NCBI GenBank assembly: GCA_037157565.1
Contig: JAZHRO010000063.1
Location: forward strand, 86,828,001 to 86,892,000
Length of the DNA stretch: 64,000 nt
From: Thalassia testudinum
Taxonomy: Eukaryota > Streptophyta > Magnoliopsida > Alismatales > Hydrocharitaceae
Reading direction: 5' to 3'
Positions within the stretch are counted from its first letter, which is position 1; every line of letters begins with the position of its first letter. Below are positions 45,331 through 56,894 of this stretch, piece by piece. Below the pieces are notes generated by a model that ran no database searches, was not told where the DNA came from, and saw nothing but the letters and a program-made list of their open reading frames with translations. The position numbers and the translations under genes were made by a program.

Positions 45331-46116
45331 AGGTTTGATTTCATTTCTTTGCCCCACAATATATAAAGGAATCTTATCTTCATTAAGAGAACTTGGTTTT
45401 CTTGTGATTGTGGAGTTCAAAACTTGTTTGAAAGCATAACAAGAGAACCCTAAAAAGCATCACTAATATCATATCCTAAAAGAAGAAAAATAAAAATTTT
45501 GTGTGACAAGTTTGATTTGGCATTGGACTCACTCTATCCAATTCGTACACACATTAAGAAAAGAAATAACTGGGCATCAACCCATTCAATGCCCATCACA
45601 TTTCCTGTGCACATTTAGGAACCCAAGCCTATTTAAAACAAGTAGTCATTTGACCACTTAAGGACTTCACAGATACTAGCATTGATATCCGGCATCTACG
45701 AATCATTAAGCACTCTTAATCCCTTTAGAAAATGCTAGGACAGACTTAGAGGGAAGTCAAATGACGGGTGTGGGATTACACAAGCCCCTAGTGATTTTCC
45801 CAGGATATGCTTGGGCCCAATCCACCTCTTTAGTCTAGCCAAGTGATCCTTAGGAAGTGGGTTCACTTATTGATCCGTTATTTATCAGGTTCCCAAGTCT
45901 TAGGTTTCGCTTAGGAGTAACCTTAAGGCAGATTTAGGCTTGGTTGCTTGCTTTGCACACTTCTACTCATCTCTTCTCTTCTCTCCCCTCCCCATCTTCC
46001 AATTACATGCACGGGCGAAGGTCCCAAAACCCACATGTCGAGGGGCCATTTGATTTTGACCCTACATCAAAAGATTTATATTTTCTTCTCCCTTTCATCA
46101 TTCCTCTAACCTAAAT
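45331..46116 (+). other. leader of H, second part
   Basis: Continues the H leader after the E insertion. It is AT-rich, and the only frames are short. It ends before the H gag near 46117. TGATT at 45336-45340 is the probable right target duplicate of E. Confidence 0.5.
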
Positions 46117-46676
46117 ATGGAAACATGGAAAATAGGTCCAGGAATTCTACTTCTAACCCCTCCGCTTCCACCTCCCAACCCAACCCTAACCCCAATTTGC
46201 AAAACTTGTCAGCTGACCCACAAGCTGATTGTCCCATTCCTAACTTTCCACATTTGGAGCTACCACAAAATCAAGAAAGGCCATGGTAATTTCAAACTCG
46301 AAATGCTAATCCCCTTTCCCTCATGGTCGACCAATTGGCTCGACTGTAACAAAACCAACAATAGTTGGCTAGGACAGTCACAAACCTAGCCAACCAAAGA
46401 TCGGGTCAGCCACCTGGGGAATCTCTTGTGCCACTTAAGGATTTTTATGATCCTTCCAACTATGAAGAGACTTGGGGTGGTTATACCCAAAGGGTATTTT
46501 GAAATTAAATTCACCATCTTGAACTTAATTAAACATTTTCATGGTCTTCTGAGAGAGGACACATTTAGCCACATCGAGGAGCTAACTGTCCTCACTCAAA
46601 CTACCCTATCCCGCAATGTGCGGGAAGATTTATGTCTTATGAGACTTTTCCCTCTCTCATTAGAAGATAAGGCTGC
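46117..46676 (+). pseudogene. gag: Athila gag of H, 5' part
   Basis: A Pro/Asn-rich N-terminus, readable in two frames because of shifts, is followed by YDPSNYEETWGG. Then come the gag domain words ILNLIKHFHGLLREDTF, LFPLSLEDKAA and an HIEEL region. It is cut at 46676 by element D after the AAG-GCT-GC codons. Removing D and one GCTGC restores the expected A-x-W-F sequence. Comparable to the gag of A at 24880-25060. Several stops are present. Confidence 0.78.
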
Positions 46677-48345
46677 TGTAGAACCTGCGAGTTGCTATGC
46701 TAACGTGTTTGGTTTTGAAAACCTGTCGTCGTAGTTTCAAAGTGAGGAACTCGTGTTCAACAAATAAAATTTATACCAGAATGGAAATCCCAGGTCAAAC
46801 TCAGGGAGGCAGACGTTTGATTTAAAAATACGCATTTGTTCTATTTGTCACGAAGCAGAATAATTGATTAGAGATTATCTAACTATTTACAATAAATAGA
46901 AGAGAGAGAGAGAATAAGGGAGAGAGAATATTACAAACAAAAACCAAAAAGAGATGTAGAATGAACATGGAATTTCATCATCAGAAAGATTGTTCATTAC
47001 ACTAGAAAGCGAGAAGATGATTACATTAGAAAGCAGTAAATCTATTCTAGAAAGCAGTAAAAAGAATGGGGAGAGGACATCCTCCTCGATGGTCGCTTAG
47101 AGGATGAGTCGGATGGGACGACGCCTGGACGAAGGAGGATGGAGTAGGATGAAGGAGGACAAAGCAGGAAGAACAGGAACGGGGCAGCATGTCGTCGCCA
47201 ACGTGGGATCCGTTTCCGAAAGGGGGACGAAAAATTGACTTTATCTCGCGAGAAGCATCCCGGGTGTGAGACAAGCTTCTCTTGAGCTTTGGAGAGGGAG
47301 AGAAGAGAAGGAAGGGATGAGAATTTCGTGTGGAAGGGGTCTCCTTTTATAGTTGCAAGGAATGAGGGCAAATTGGTCTTTTAAATCTCAAAACATTAAA
47401 TATGGGATCTTTAGTGATGGATAAAACCGTCGCTAAAGCCCCATCGTGGGCGACGTGTGGTGGAGAGTGCGCGCCCACTCTCCTGCTCGCGCGCGTAATG
47501 CGCGTCCACGTTTAGCTTCACGATCGGATGGCTTATCTCACGCCTCCGCTCGCTCCTCAGCGCGCGCACCCGCATGCAATCCCACATGAGGTGTGGCGTG
47601 AGATACGGCGTAAGCGAAATTGCGCGTGCGCGACCACTCGATCGCGATCTAGCAGTCAATCGCGCCTACTCACTGCTCCCCAGCAGCCGCTCGTCACGAT
47701 TCGAACGCGCGTCGCTCTCTCGCGTAAGCGCGTTCACCCACTGCATTGTGGAGGAGAAATGGTCGCGCGGATGTTTTGTGGTGCAGCTGCCGACACCCAT
47801 TGGATCATGATCGTGTGGTCCAGATCTAATGCGTAGTGGTCTTCAAGATCAGCTGGGCCAATTTGGGCGGCCGAGATGGCGCCACGTGGTGCCATCTTGG
47901 CCGTCCATCTTTTGGATGATGTACATGGTGCCATGGTTGTCGGATTGAGTCGATTTTCGCGTCGTTAGGCTGCAATCATCGATCCAAATAAATCCGTGCG
48001 GTCGGATTTGTCGTTTGAAGTGTGGATTCATACCATCTTGGTCCTTGATCTTCTAGGGTTCCCCAGTCTCTATCTGATGCTACAGATGTCTTGGTCATCT
48101 TGAAGTAGTTGAACTCCAATCGTCGCCCTGATGACATCTGTACGGTTAGATCTTTGATCCGAGGCCCCGATAAAAAGTTTGCCCTGTCCATGAACATAAA
48201 AGGAGATAATTAACCTCCATTTTATTCAAACTAATCTAAATGCAAGATGATGCATGTTATGCAATATTTATAGTATGCAATGCAATTCTATGCCCAAGAA
48301 CATGCATAAATAGACATCTTAAGTAGTGTAAACATGTTTACATCA
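46677..48345 (-). repeat. 3' LTR of D
   Basis: 1669 bp, collinear with 55215-56889. On the minus strand CTATAAAAGG (47352-47343) is a good TATA element. The block GTTTGACCTGGG near 46790, reverse of CCCAGGTCAAAC, is the Athila end block. The middle, 47400-48000, is CpG-rich. Confidence 0.92.
47343..47352 (-). promoter_or_regulatory. TATA box of the D 3' LTR
   Basis: The minus strand reads CTATAAAAGG. The 5' LTR has the same box at 55864-55873. Confidence 0.55.
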
Positions 48346-48360
48346 TACCCCCATGCCTAT
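48346..48360 (-). other. polypurine tract of D
   Basis: The minus strand reads GATAGGCATGGGGGTA up to the LTR start TGATGTAAAC, preceded by GGGACTAGCAAAA. Confidence 0.85.
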
Positions 48361-49571
48361 CTTTTGCTAGTCCCTAGCAAAAGCTATATGCTATTTATAA
48401 AAGAATCAGGTTGGATTATTTGGGCTTGAGTTATTTTCAATCATTAAGAAAATGTTTACTTAGGATCTGAACTTTCAAAGACACAACAGTGCCCGAGTAT
48501 CTGCCAAAATGCAGACTGCCTCATGCCCTCGCCTTATTCAAAGAAAATTTTATTTTTCTCTTTTTCCTCTTTTCTAATTTTTTTGGATTTTCAAGTTTTA
48601 GGGTTTAAGAGTGGCTTTCTATGGCCATTCAACTCACCCAAGATTTGATGAGAACCCTATGTTCTAGGCATCTTATTATGAATGTGATAGACTCATTGAT
48701 TGGCGGTTAAAACAGACTTCAGATTTCTATGCCTCTAGGTGACCTTAAAAAGAGAATTCTACCTAAAGATGTATCTTTACAACCGGTAGCTTTCTCCCTA
48801 CTTTTATTTTTACAGGGTCAACATAAGGGTGAATCTAGTGTATATCTCCCCGATTTATTTTACTTCTCCACTTCTCCCTAAGTGTTTTGGGATTTTTCAG
48901 TGCATTTATTAAGTTGGGTTCTGAACAACCGGTCGATGAGCTGTTACCACCGACAACTTGCCAGCCATGCTCATGCGGCGAAGTGTGGCTTATTTCTTTT
49001 TTTCTTTTCTTTTCTCCTTTTCTTTTTGACTTTTTTTTCTTTTCTTTTTTTTTAAGTAGGTGGCTTCCCTGGTCTACAATTTACCTAAAGGCAGCAAAAA
49101 GAGAAAGATCCAGTGACTGGGCTGTGGACAACCTACCTATGGGCAGTTACCCACGATAACTTGCCAGCCATATCATCCGAGAAGGTTCATTAGCTACCCG
49201 ATTTCTATTAAAATCGTCGAACAACGAGTCAATGCGAAGAAAGTGTGTAGATACTAAAACTCAAAGTTCCCTCAAATCAGAGGGTGGGTTAATAAGTCGT
49301 GTACTTATCACCCAAACTTATTTACTCAAATTACAATAGAATTAAGGTTGGCGAGCACTCGAAAAATAAATCTATATTTTAGTGGTTACACGGGCGGATT
49401 AAGTCCAAAGACCTGAAGGGTCTTTGTGTTCAGATCATAATGTAGTATTTCCTAAGATTGAAAATTTTCCTAAACCCAAGTTCTCTTTCCTAATTCCATA
49501 ATTTTTTTTATATATAAAAAAAATAAAACAAATCTACGTAGCTGATGAATAAATTCAGAGATGAATATCCA
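48361..49571 (-). other. 3' non-coding region of D, homologous to A
   Basis: No gene. It shares with A, in the same order, the GGGTTCTG..CAACTTGCCAGCCA duplicate motif (two copies, about 48913-48971 and 49120-49175), the purine tract between them (plus-strand CT-rich 48985-49060) and the TATACACT..GACCC block (near 48820-48845). Confidence 0.65.
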
Positions 49572-49728
49572 CCCGCCCATACCTGTCTAATGCAATGTCC
49601 TCATTGTATTAAAAAGACATAAACAGAGTGGAATAGAATAGAAAGCACCTAAATTGCGCGAATGTCAGGTCCACTCCGAGATAGAAACTAAAAAGAACTG
49701 TATACATGCTGAATTTAGTGCCTTCAGC
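49572..49728 (-). other. conserved 3' hairpin module and second purine tract of D
   Basis: On the minus strand GCTGAA-N9-TTCAGC (49728-49708) is a perfect 6-bp stem. CAATG-AGGA-CATTG (49606-49593) equals that of A and C. AGGTATGGGCGGG (49584-49572) corresponds to the second purine tract. The GGG-AGGCAA-CCC hairpin is not clearly preserved. Confidence 0.58.
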
Positions 49729-51720
49729 TAGGCACACTATACAAAGAAGAGAAATAAAGAATTCACAGGTGCAGGTTAGAATCAGAATAAACATAAGAAA
49801 CCTTTGACCTATCAACAGATGTCCACAAATGTGGACCAAATTGTGGTGCAAAGCCATACCCCATAATCGAGAATATCTCAGGTTCTGCATAAAAATTACC
49901 CAAAACCTAAAATCAGTATGTAAACGGGGTCGAGCCTGCGATTTATGAGGATGCAACCCAAGACCAAAAAGTCAGGTTACAGAGAAATCAAGCTCAAAAG
50001 GATAATCATTGAATGTGTGCTTGGGTTAGACATCCTCAGAACAGATGTCGTAAGGGTCCTGGTTTGATGATTTTAGATGAATTGGAATCCTTAGACTTAG
50101 TCTTCTATTTCCTCCAAAGTTTACTTCCCAAATCAGAACTTCCCAACTCCAATCCTCCTCAATCAAAATGTTAAATTCCGGGACCTCTTACATATTAATC
50201 ACCCCATCTAAAATTTCCAAGTCTAAAAGATGTAGCTGAATCATAATTGACTTGGGTCTAATTATCTCAGAAACAGAATCAACGATAAGCTCAATGGGGT
50301 GTAACTGACAATCAGGGCATTTAATTGAATCCTCCATAAAATGTTATTATGGATCCATAATGTGAGCCCCAATAAAATCAGTTTCCTCAATTATTGGGCT
50401 ATCAAATAATCTATTAGATTCCTCGGGCCCAATCGTCTCACAGAAATCATGTTCTGTAAACTCACGTGAGACTTCGCAACTTGAATCTTTACCATCAAAG
50501 AAATCAAGATCCATTTTAATGTATGTCCCAAAATCATCTGTCACTTTCTGATCCATGGAGACATACGTTTCCTCGTACCCTAGTTCAGGGATCTCAGATG
50601 AAGAAATCAGATCATCCTTAATTGGTTACTCTAATTCAATCTGGTCAGCCTCGTAGCACGTGCCCCCCAACAGGTGCCTAAGCAGGTTCTGACATTAGCT
50701 CTCTTGAAGGGAGTTCATCTTGGGAATCATCCCATGATTGAATCAAAGCAACCACAAATCTCATCCTCAATTTCACTAACTTCCCAAGTAGAAACTCACC
50801 GGGTTCTTATCCTTAACATCCTGGAAACAATCCATCTAATACTTATTCAAATCATCAATTATTTCAATCAGAGGCTCCAATCTCTCAATGCAAGGTATTG
50901 GCTGAACTTTTAAAGATTTTATGATATTCTTTAAGTTAGCTAGAACCTTCTCTTGAACCTGGTTACCTTGAACCAAATGAGTTGGTTCAGGGTTGGGCAG
51001 GTTTGGGATTAGTGCAGAGGAGTTAACGAGTTGAGATTCATTATACCCTTCCTGATAATAGGTCATTTCAGATTGCTCAAAAGGTGATGATGACCTAAAG
51101 GCAGTGTAATCAGAGGATGGGTAAGGATCAGTGTATCCTTATTGATTATAGATCGTATTAGGTTGTCCATAAAAGGATGACAATCTATAATCGATGTGGC
51201 TCTGAGAAGGATAGAAATCACAATCACAGTGTTCAGGGTTAGACCCTAAACATGGAGGTCCGGAATGTATCCCCAATCCGAGTTATCCTAACTAACTGAT
51301 GGTTGATTACAGTACAAGTCAGGATAATCGTCATGTTGAGGATAATTCAAAACAGAAGGGAAAGAGCCAGAATGCTTATAATATGTGGAAGGATTCTTGA
51401 TAAGCGGGAGGAAGAAAGGTGCCCTGCAATACAAGCAATCAAACCTATCCTTAAGTGGGCTAGCCTAAAGACCTACAGACTCCTAAAACCTGTCTTGAGA
51501 TAAAGGAACGATTTGATCTACTTCTGTCTGTTTAATCCAACCAGTTAAAAGGAGGGACTGGGGAGAAGGTTCTTCCTTCGGCTTGCGCCTCCGGTTCCTA
51601 GTGTACCCCCCAGCCGTGATAGCTTGATTCTGCTCCCCTAACTAGACATCAGATTGAACAATAGAAACAGACTAATCGAAAATAATCTCGTTCTGAGCTC
51701 CAAAGAGTGAGTCGAATCCT
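49724..51720 (-). pseudogene. acidic ORF of D with LHH motif, decayed
   Basis: The minus strand shows short open pieces in the same order as the B frame. There is a Tyr/Ser-rich start with SPFEQS (about 51080), similar to PTFEQS in B. A helix follows (VQEKVLANLKNIIKSLKV, about 50960-50900), then acidic Asp/Glu-rich pieces (DFFDGKDSSCEVSREFTEHD, about 50500-50440). The C-terminus has RLWGMALHHN then LVHICGHL (motif 49869-49840). CAC CAC against CAT CAT in B and C, and ATT against ATC, are synonymous changes that support coding selection. A TGA at the conserved hairpin position (AGC TGA AGG) is in a neighbouring frame. Many stops. The 5' limit is approximate. Confidence 0.6.
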
Positions 51721-52809
51721 TAAGGACAACGTCTACTCTGTTTTATCTAGGGCTAGGTTTGAATGTGCTTTGGAATGTGATGGGCCCTTTATATGGGTTG
51801 TGACCTTAATGATTGATTGATTTGTGTGTGCATGCACAACCAGTAGTTTTCAAGCAAGATTACTTTTGATGCAGTGAATTTTAGGGTTCAAATCTTGCTT
51901 AGTAGCTTTTAGGATTCAACTTTATGTGTTTTCAAACAAGTTTTGTTGGCACACCAAGTTTTGAAAGCATGGGTGAAGATGTTTTCCTTTAAAACTTAAA
52001 AGAATGTGGAGTGCCTGGTAAATCCCTAATAGTTGAACCTAATCGGCAACTACTTGATGAGTTGATTTTAATTGAAATGGTGTGGCCCATCAACTCAAAC
52101 AATTGGCCTGTTGCATGAAAAGGGATGTGGTCGGGCCCGGATAGGTTGTGTTAATATGGTGATTTTATCATTGAAATGAGTATAGTGGTTAACCTAAATC
52201 AAGCCTAACCATCTCTTTTACAAAATTTTTTACCTTGCCTACTTGATTTTATTTTGGTCACTTTTAGGCCCAGGGTCGAACTCAGGGAAGTGGGATTAGA
52301 AGTCAATAAGTTTCTACGCCTGTCCTACAACGAATCTCTTCCGTTCGCCTTATTATGTTTTTGGTGCTTTTCTATTTAAGATTTTTTTCTGATAATTCTT
52401 GTCCTTGAGGCACACCCTCAAAATCAGGTTCTTGACTTTGAGCCAAATTAGGGTTTCAAAACTAGTCTTTGTAAGACTGAGTACCTGCAAGTCAAGGATT
52501 ATCTTTTCTCTTTTATATATATATTTTTTTATCTTTTTACTGGCAGGAAAGAGAAGCAGAAATAAAGTAAATATAGTATATATATGTATATATTATATAT
52601 GTATAAAGGGGTGGGGGTGGAGGTGGAGATGGCGTGTAGCACGGTGTCGAGTCGGTCGTCGTCTAGGAAGATGCAACCAACAGGACGAAGTGCCGCGTGG
52701 AGTGTAGGGTGGATTGGTGGAAGATGAATGCGAACCCGCTTTCTGTACACGTGTATCTGGGAATATCAACAACTGGTGTGGATATTCCCACGACACAACG
52801 TATGGTAGG
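51721..52809 (-). other. leader region of D, AT-rich part
   Basis: No gene was recognised. The plus strand has scattered short frames only. It lies between the decayed frame and the microsatellite. Confidence 0.4.
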
Positions 52810-53395
52810 TGAAATGAAAATATATATATGTATGTATATATGTAAATATATATCGATATGTATGTATATAGATATGGTTATAATTATATAGGTATATGTG
52901 TACTTATATATGTATATACATATATATAGGTATGTAAATATATGTATAGATAGATGTATGTATATATATATATAATGGTATATATATGTATGTATATATA
53001 ACTATATATGTAGATATAGAAATGTATATATATATATCTATAGGTATATATATAGTAATATATGTATATAGTTATATATATGTGTATATGTATATATATA
53101 TATTAGTATAAGTATTTATGTATAAAGATATATGTAGATAGATATACAAATATATATATATATATGTATTTATAGTTATAGGTATATGTATGTATATATA
53201 TATATTTATATATATATGTATAAATATATGTGTATATATATATGTATATATATATATATGTATGCATACTTATACTTAGTTGTATAAGTACTAATATATG
53301 TATAAATATATGTGTATATATATATGTATATATATATATGTATATATATCACTATATATATGTATATGTATATATATATATAAGTATATAATAGT
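52810..53395. repeat. TA-rich microsatellite (TATATG-type) in D
   Basis: Almost continuous TATATA, TATGTA and ATAGATAT words for nearly 600 bp. Next to it are TG-rich (53400-53450) and (GA)n (53474-53497) runs. It is imperfect, with no fixed long period. Confidence 0.9.
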
Positions 53396-55193
53396 GTATA
53401 GGTGAGTGGGTGTGTGTGCGAGAGTGTGAGTGTGTGTGTGTATGTGTCTGCAGTGAGAGTAAGAGAGTGCTATGAGAGAGAGAGAGAGAGAGAGAGACTG
53501 CTAGAGTGAAGAAGGCGTTTAAGTCTTCTGCAGCCTCCAAGCGTCATCCGGTGGTCCACGTGCACGCGCAGGCGCATAGGCGTGCGAAGAAGCGCACACG
53601 CAGGAGGGAGAGGGCGTGGGGGAGAGACTGCAGCGCACTGCACTGCGCGATGAGGCAAGTGTAGGCGAAGGCACTATGCGCTGAGAGGACGCTGAAGCGG
53701 GGACTGAAGCGGGCGGGCGTATGCGGGCGAAGGCTCACGCGGGAGCGGGCGTTTGAGCGGGTGCGGGGATAGACGCGGGCGCGCACACACGGGTTGTAGA
53801 CGGTCACGGTGCCTCGGGTGATCGGATAAGTAAGAAACTTACCGGTCACCACACTGTAGCCATAGTGTTCCGCTGACTAGTGTGAACAGTGGCTACAGTG
53901 CTGCTCTGCTCACGCGACCGGGTACCAGTGGTTCCGTGAGTGCGGGCAGTGTGGAGAAGCTGCGCCGGCTGCTGCCTTGTGTGGAGAGGCGGATGAAGAC
54001 GCGAAGAAGCGGGAGGTGAGGGCGGCCTGCAGGTGCACGTGGTGGAGGTTTGCGACAGGGCGTGCGGTGGTCGGCGCCTTGCTGCTGCTGCTGCAGAGCT
54101 TGAGCTTCAAAGCTTAGCTCTGTGGCAATGGTGGAAATTGCTTGGAAAGGTGGAATTAGAGCGGGGAAGACCACCACGCCCACCAGCTCTTTGATGAGCT
54201 GGGTGGTGGTGGGACTCACAGTGGTGGTTGTGCACCACTGTGAGTTGCTCCTACCTGCAGCGTGGCTCTTCAAGGAGAAGAGGCTACGTATGGAGGGGAG
54301 AGAGGAGGAGGCGGCCTGGAGAAGAAGGTGCTATGTGTTCTTTTTTTTTTGTGTGGACCAGGCCACACCGCAAGGAAGAAGGTTGAGCTCTTTTTAAAGA
54401 GCAAAGAGGCATGCACAACCATGCCCTAGCGGTGCATGGCTCTGCATGGCTGGCAGGGAGAGCTTGTTGCAGAGAATGGTGCGAGGAAGGCCAGCCATGC
54501 CATGCAGCCACAGAGAAGAAAATAAAAATAAAAATAAAAATAAAAATAAAGATGGTGAATTTGTGAGGTAGCACTTGAGGAAAATGTAAATTACAAGGCC
54601 AATTATTTCACTCTCCTCCCCTCTCAAATAAATACATGCATGCATGTATTTTTACAAATGCGACTATGGATACCTAATATGCACTGGTAATGCTAGGAAA
54701 TAGCACAAGACGACACAATTGTTGTTGTATTTTTGCTATGCAATCATTGCACCACTTAATTAGGCAAACAAATGATTACCTAATCTGATTTCTACTCAAT
54801 TATGTGTTTGAATGTGCGTACTGGCTCCAAAGATCGATTTACCTATTGAGTTTGAAAATCAGATGAGGTTGTGTACCTCTGTGAGATTTTTTTTATTTTT
54901 TTATATTTTAATGTGGAGGTTGGGGCGAGTATAGGTGTCAAATAACAAACAATCTAACCTTAGAGTTTATAAGAACACCTAGGTTGATTGATGTTTGTGT
55001 TATTATGTGGTGAAATGAAATCTAATGGGTGAGAGGTGGGGGATAACTCACAGAACCTTTAACAACACTTTTCTCCGATCTACCGCGTTTGCTCGTCTCA
55101 AAAGAGTACCTGCAATCACAATAAGAAAGGAGAGAAGTGAGATAAATGATTCGTAAGTTGTAAAAACGCGAAGAAAAATCAAAGAGCATCGGC
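53396..55193 (-). other. leader region of D, proximal part
   Basis: GC-rich 53500-54110 with spurious frames, then an AAAAT run (about 54519-54550) and AT-rich sequence up to the primer site. No gene supported. Confidence 0.45.
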
Positions 55194-55211
55194 TCCCTGG
55201 CAATGGCGCCA
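55194..55211 (-). other. primer-binding site of D (tRNA-Asp)
   Basis: The minus strand reads TGGCGCCATTGCCAGGGA, 16 of 18 matches to the tRNA-Asp complement. Both changes are G to A at former CpG sites. Confidence 0.88.
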
Positions 55212-55214
55212 AAA

Positions 55215-56889
55215 TGTTGAACCTGTGAGTTGCTACGCTAGCGTGTTTGGTTTTGAAAACCTGTCGTCGTAGTTTGAAAGCGAAGAACTTGTGTTCAACA
55301 AATAAAATTTATACCGAAATGGAAATCTTGGGTCGAACTCAGGCAGGCAGATGTTTGATTTAAAAACACGCATTTGTTTTATTTGTCACAAAGCAGAATA
55401 ATTGATTAGAGATTATCTAATTATTTACAATAAATAGAAGAGAGAGAATATTATAAACAAAAACCAAAAAGAGATGTAGAATGAACATGGAATTTCATCA
55501 TCAGAAAGATTGTTCATTACACTAGAAAGCAGAAAATCTACTCTAGAAAGTAGTAAATCTATTCTAAAAAGTAGTAAAAAGAATGGGGAGAGAGATATCC
55601 TCCTCGACGGTTGTTTGGAGGATGAGCTAGACGGGACGACTCCTGGACGAAGGAGGACGGAGCAGGATGAAGTAGGACGAAGCAGAAAGAACGGGAATGG
55701 GGCAACACGTCATCGTTGTCGTCGCGGGATCCACTTCCAAATGGGGGACGAAAAATTGACTTTACCTCGTGAGAAGCATCTCGGGTGTGAGACAAGCTTC
55801 TCTTGAGCTTTGGAGAGGGAGAGAAGAGAAGGAAGGAATGAGAATTTCGTGTGGAGGGGGTCTCCTTTTATAGTTGCAAGGAATGAGGGCAAATTGGTCT
55901 TTTAAATCTCAAAACATTAAATAGGGGGTCTTTAGTGAAGGATAAAACCGTCGCTAATGCCCCATCGTGGGTGACGTGTGGCCAAGCACGCGTGTCCACT
56001 CGCCTGCTCATGCGCGTAACGCGCGTCCACGTTCAGCTGATCTCAGCCGTCCGATCATGAGATTGGATGGCTTATCTCACGCCTCAGCCCGCTCCTCAGT
56101 GCGCGCGCCGACGTGCGAACCCACGTGAGGCGTGGCGTGTGATACGGTGTGAGCACAATTGCACGCCTGTGACTGCTTGATCGTGATCAAGCAGTCAATC
56201 GCGCCCACTCACTGTGCCCCAGCAACTGCTCACCGCGATTTGAACGTGCATCGCTCGCTCGCGTAAGTGCGTTCACCTGCTGCATTGTGGAGGAGGAATG
56301 GTTGCGCGGATGTTTTGAGGTGCGGCTTCCCACACCTATTGGATTGCGATCGTGCGGTCCAAATCTAACATGAGGTGGTCTTAAAGATTAGCTGGGCCCG
56401 TTTGGGCGGCCGAGATGTCACCACGTGGTGCCATCTTGGGCGTCCATCTTCTGGATGATGTAGATGGTGCCATGGTTGTCGGATTGAGTCTATTTTCACG
56501 TCATTAGGCTGCGATCATCGATCCGAATCCAGCCGTAAGGTTGGATTTGTCATTTGAAGTGTGTATTCACACCATCTTAGCCCTTGCTCTTCTAGGGTTC
56601 CTCGATTTCTATCTGATGCTACAGATGTCTTATTAGGGCGATCTTGGAGTCGTTGAAGTCCAATTGTCGCCCTGATCACATCTGTACGATTGGATCTTCG
56701 ATCCAAGGCCTCGATAAAAAGTTTGCCCTGTCCATGAACATAAAAGGAGACAATTAACCTCCATTTTATTCAAACTAATCTAAATGCAAGATGATGCATG
56801 TTATGCAATATTTATAGTATGCAATGCAATTCTATGCTTAAGAACATGCATAAATAGACATCTTAAGTAGTGTAAACATGTTTACATCA
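55215..56889 (-). repeat. 5' LTR of D
   Basis: 1675 bp between the primer site and GCTGC. It matches 46677-48345 throughout, with TATA at 55864-55873 (minus). Differences include a 40-bp gap near 55500 and many transitions. Confidence 0.92.
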
Positions 56890-56894
56890 GCTGC

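Larger units (their letters stand above)
46677..56889 (-). mobile_element. non-autonomous Athila-like element D
   Basis: 10213 bp, minus strand, flanked by GCTGC (46672-46676 and 56890-56894). In its own direction it starts TGATGTAAACATG and ends GGTTCAACA. The LTRs are 1669 and 1675 bp. It has a tRNA-Asp primer site and an AGGCATGGGGGTA polypurine tract. The interior (48346-55214) shows no gag or pol. It has a decayed acidic frame with the LHH motif, a 600-bp TA-rich microsatellite and a 3' region homologous to that of A. LTR divergence is moderate. Confidence 0.92.

Noticed and set aside
47411..47836. Overlapping frames in the D LTR
   Set aside because: They overlap one another on both strands in a CpG-rich stretch and are not kept open in the second LTR copy.
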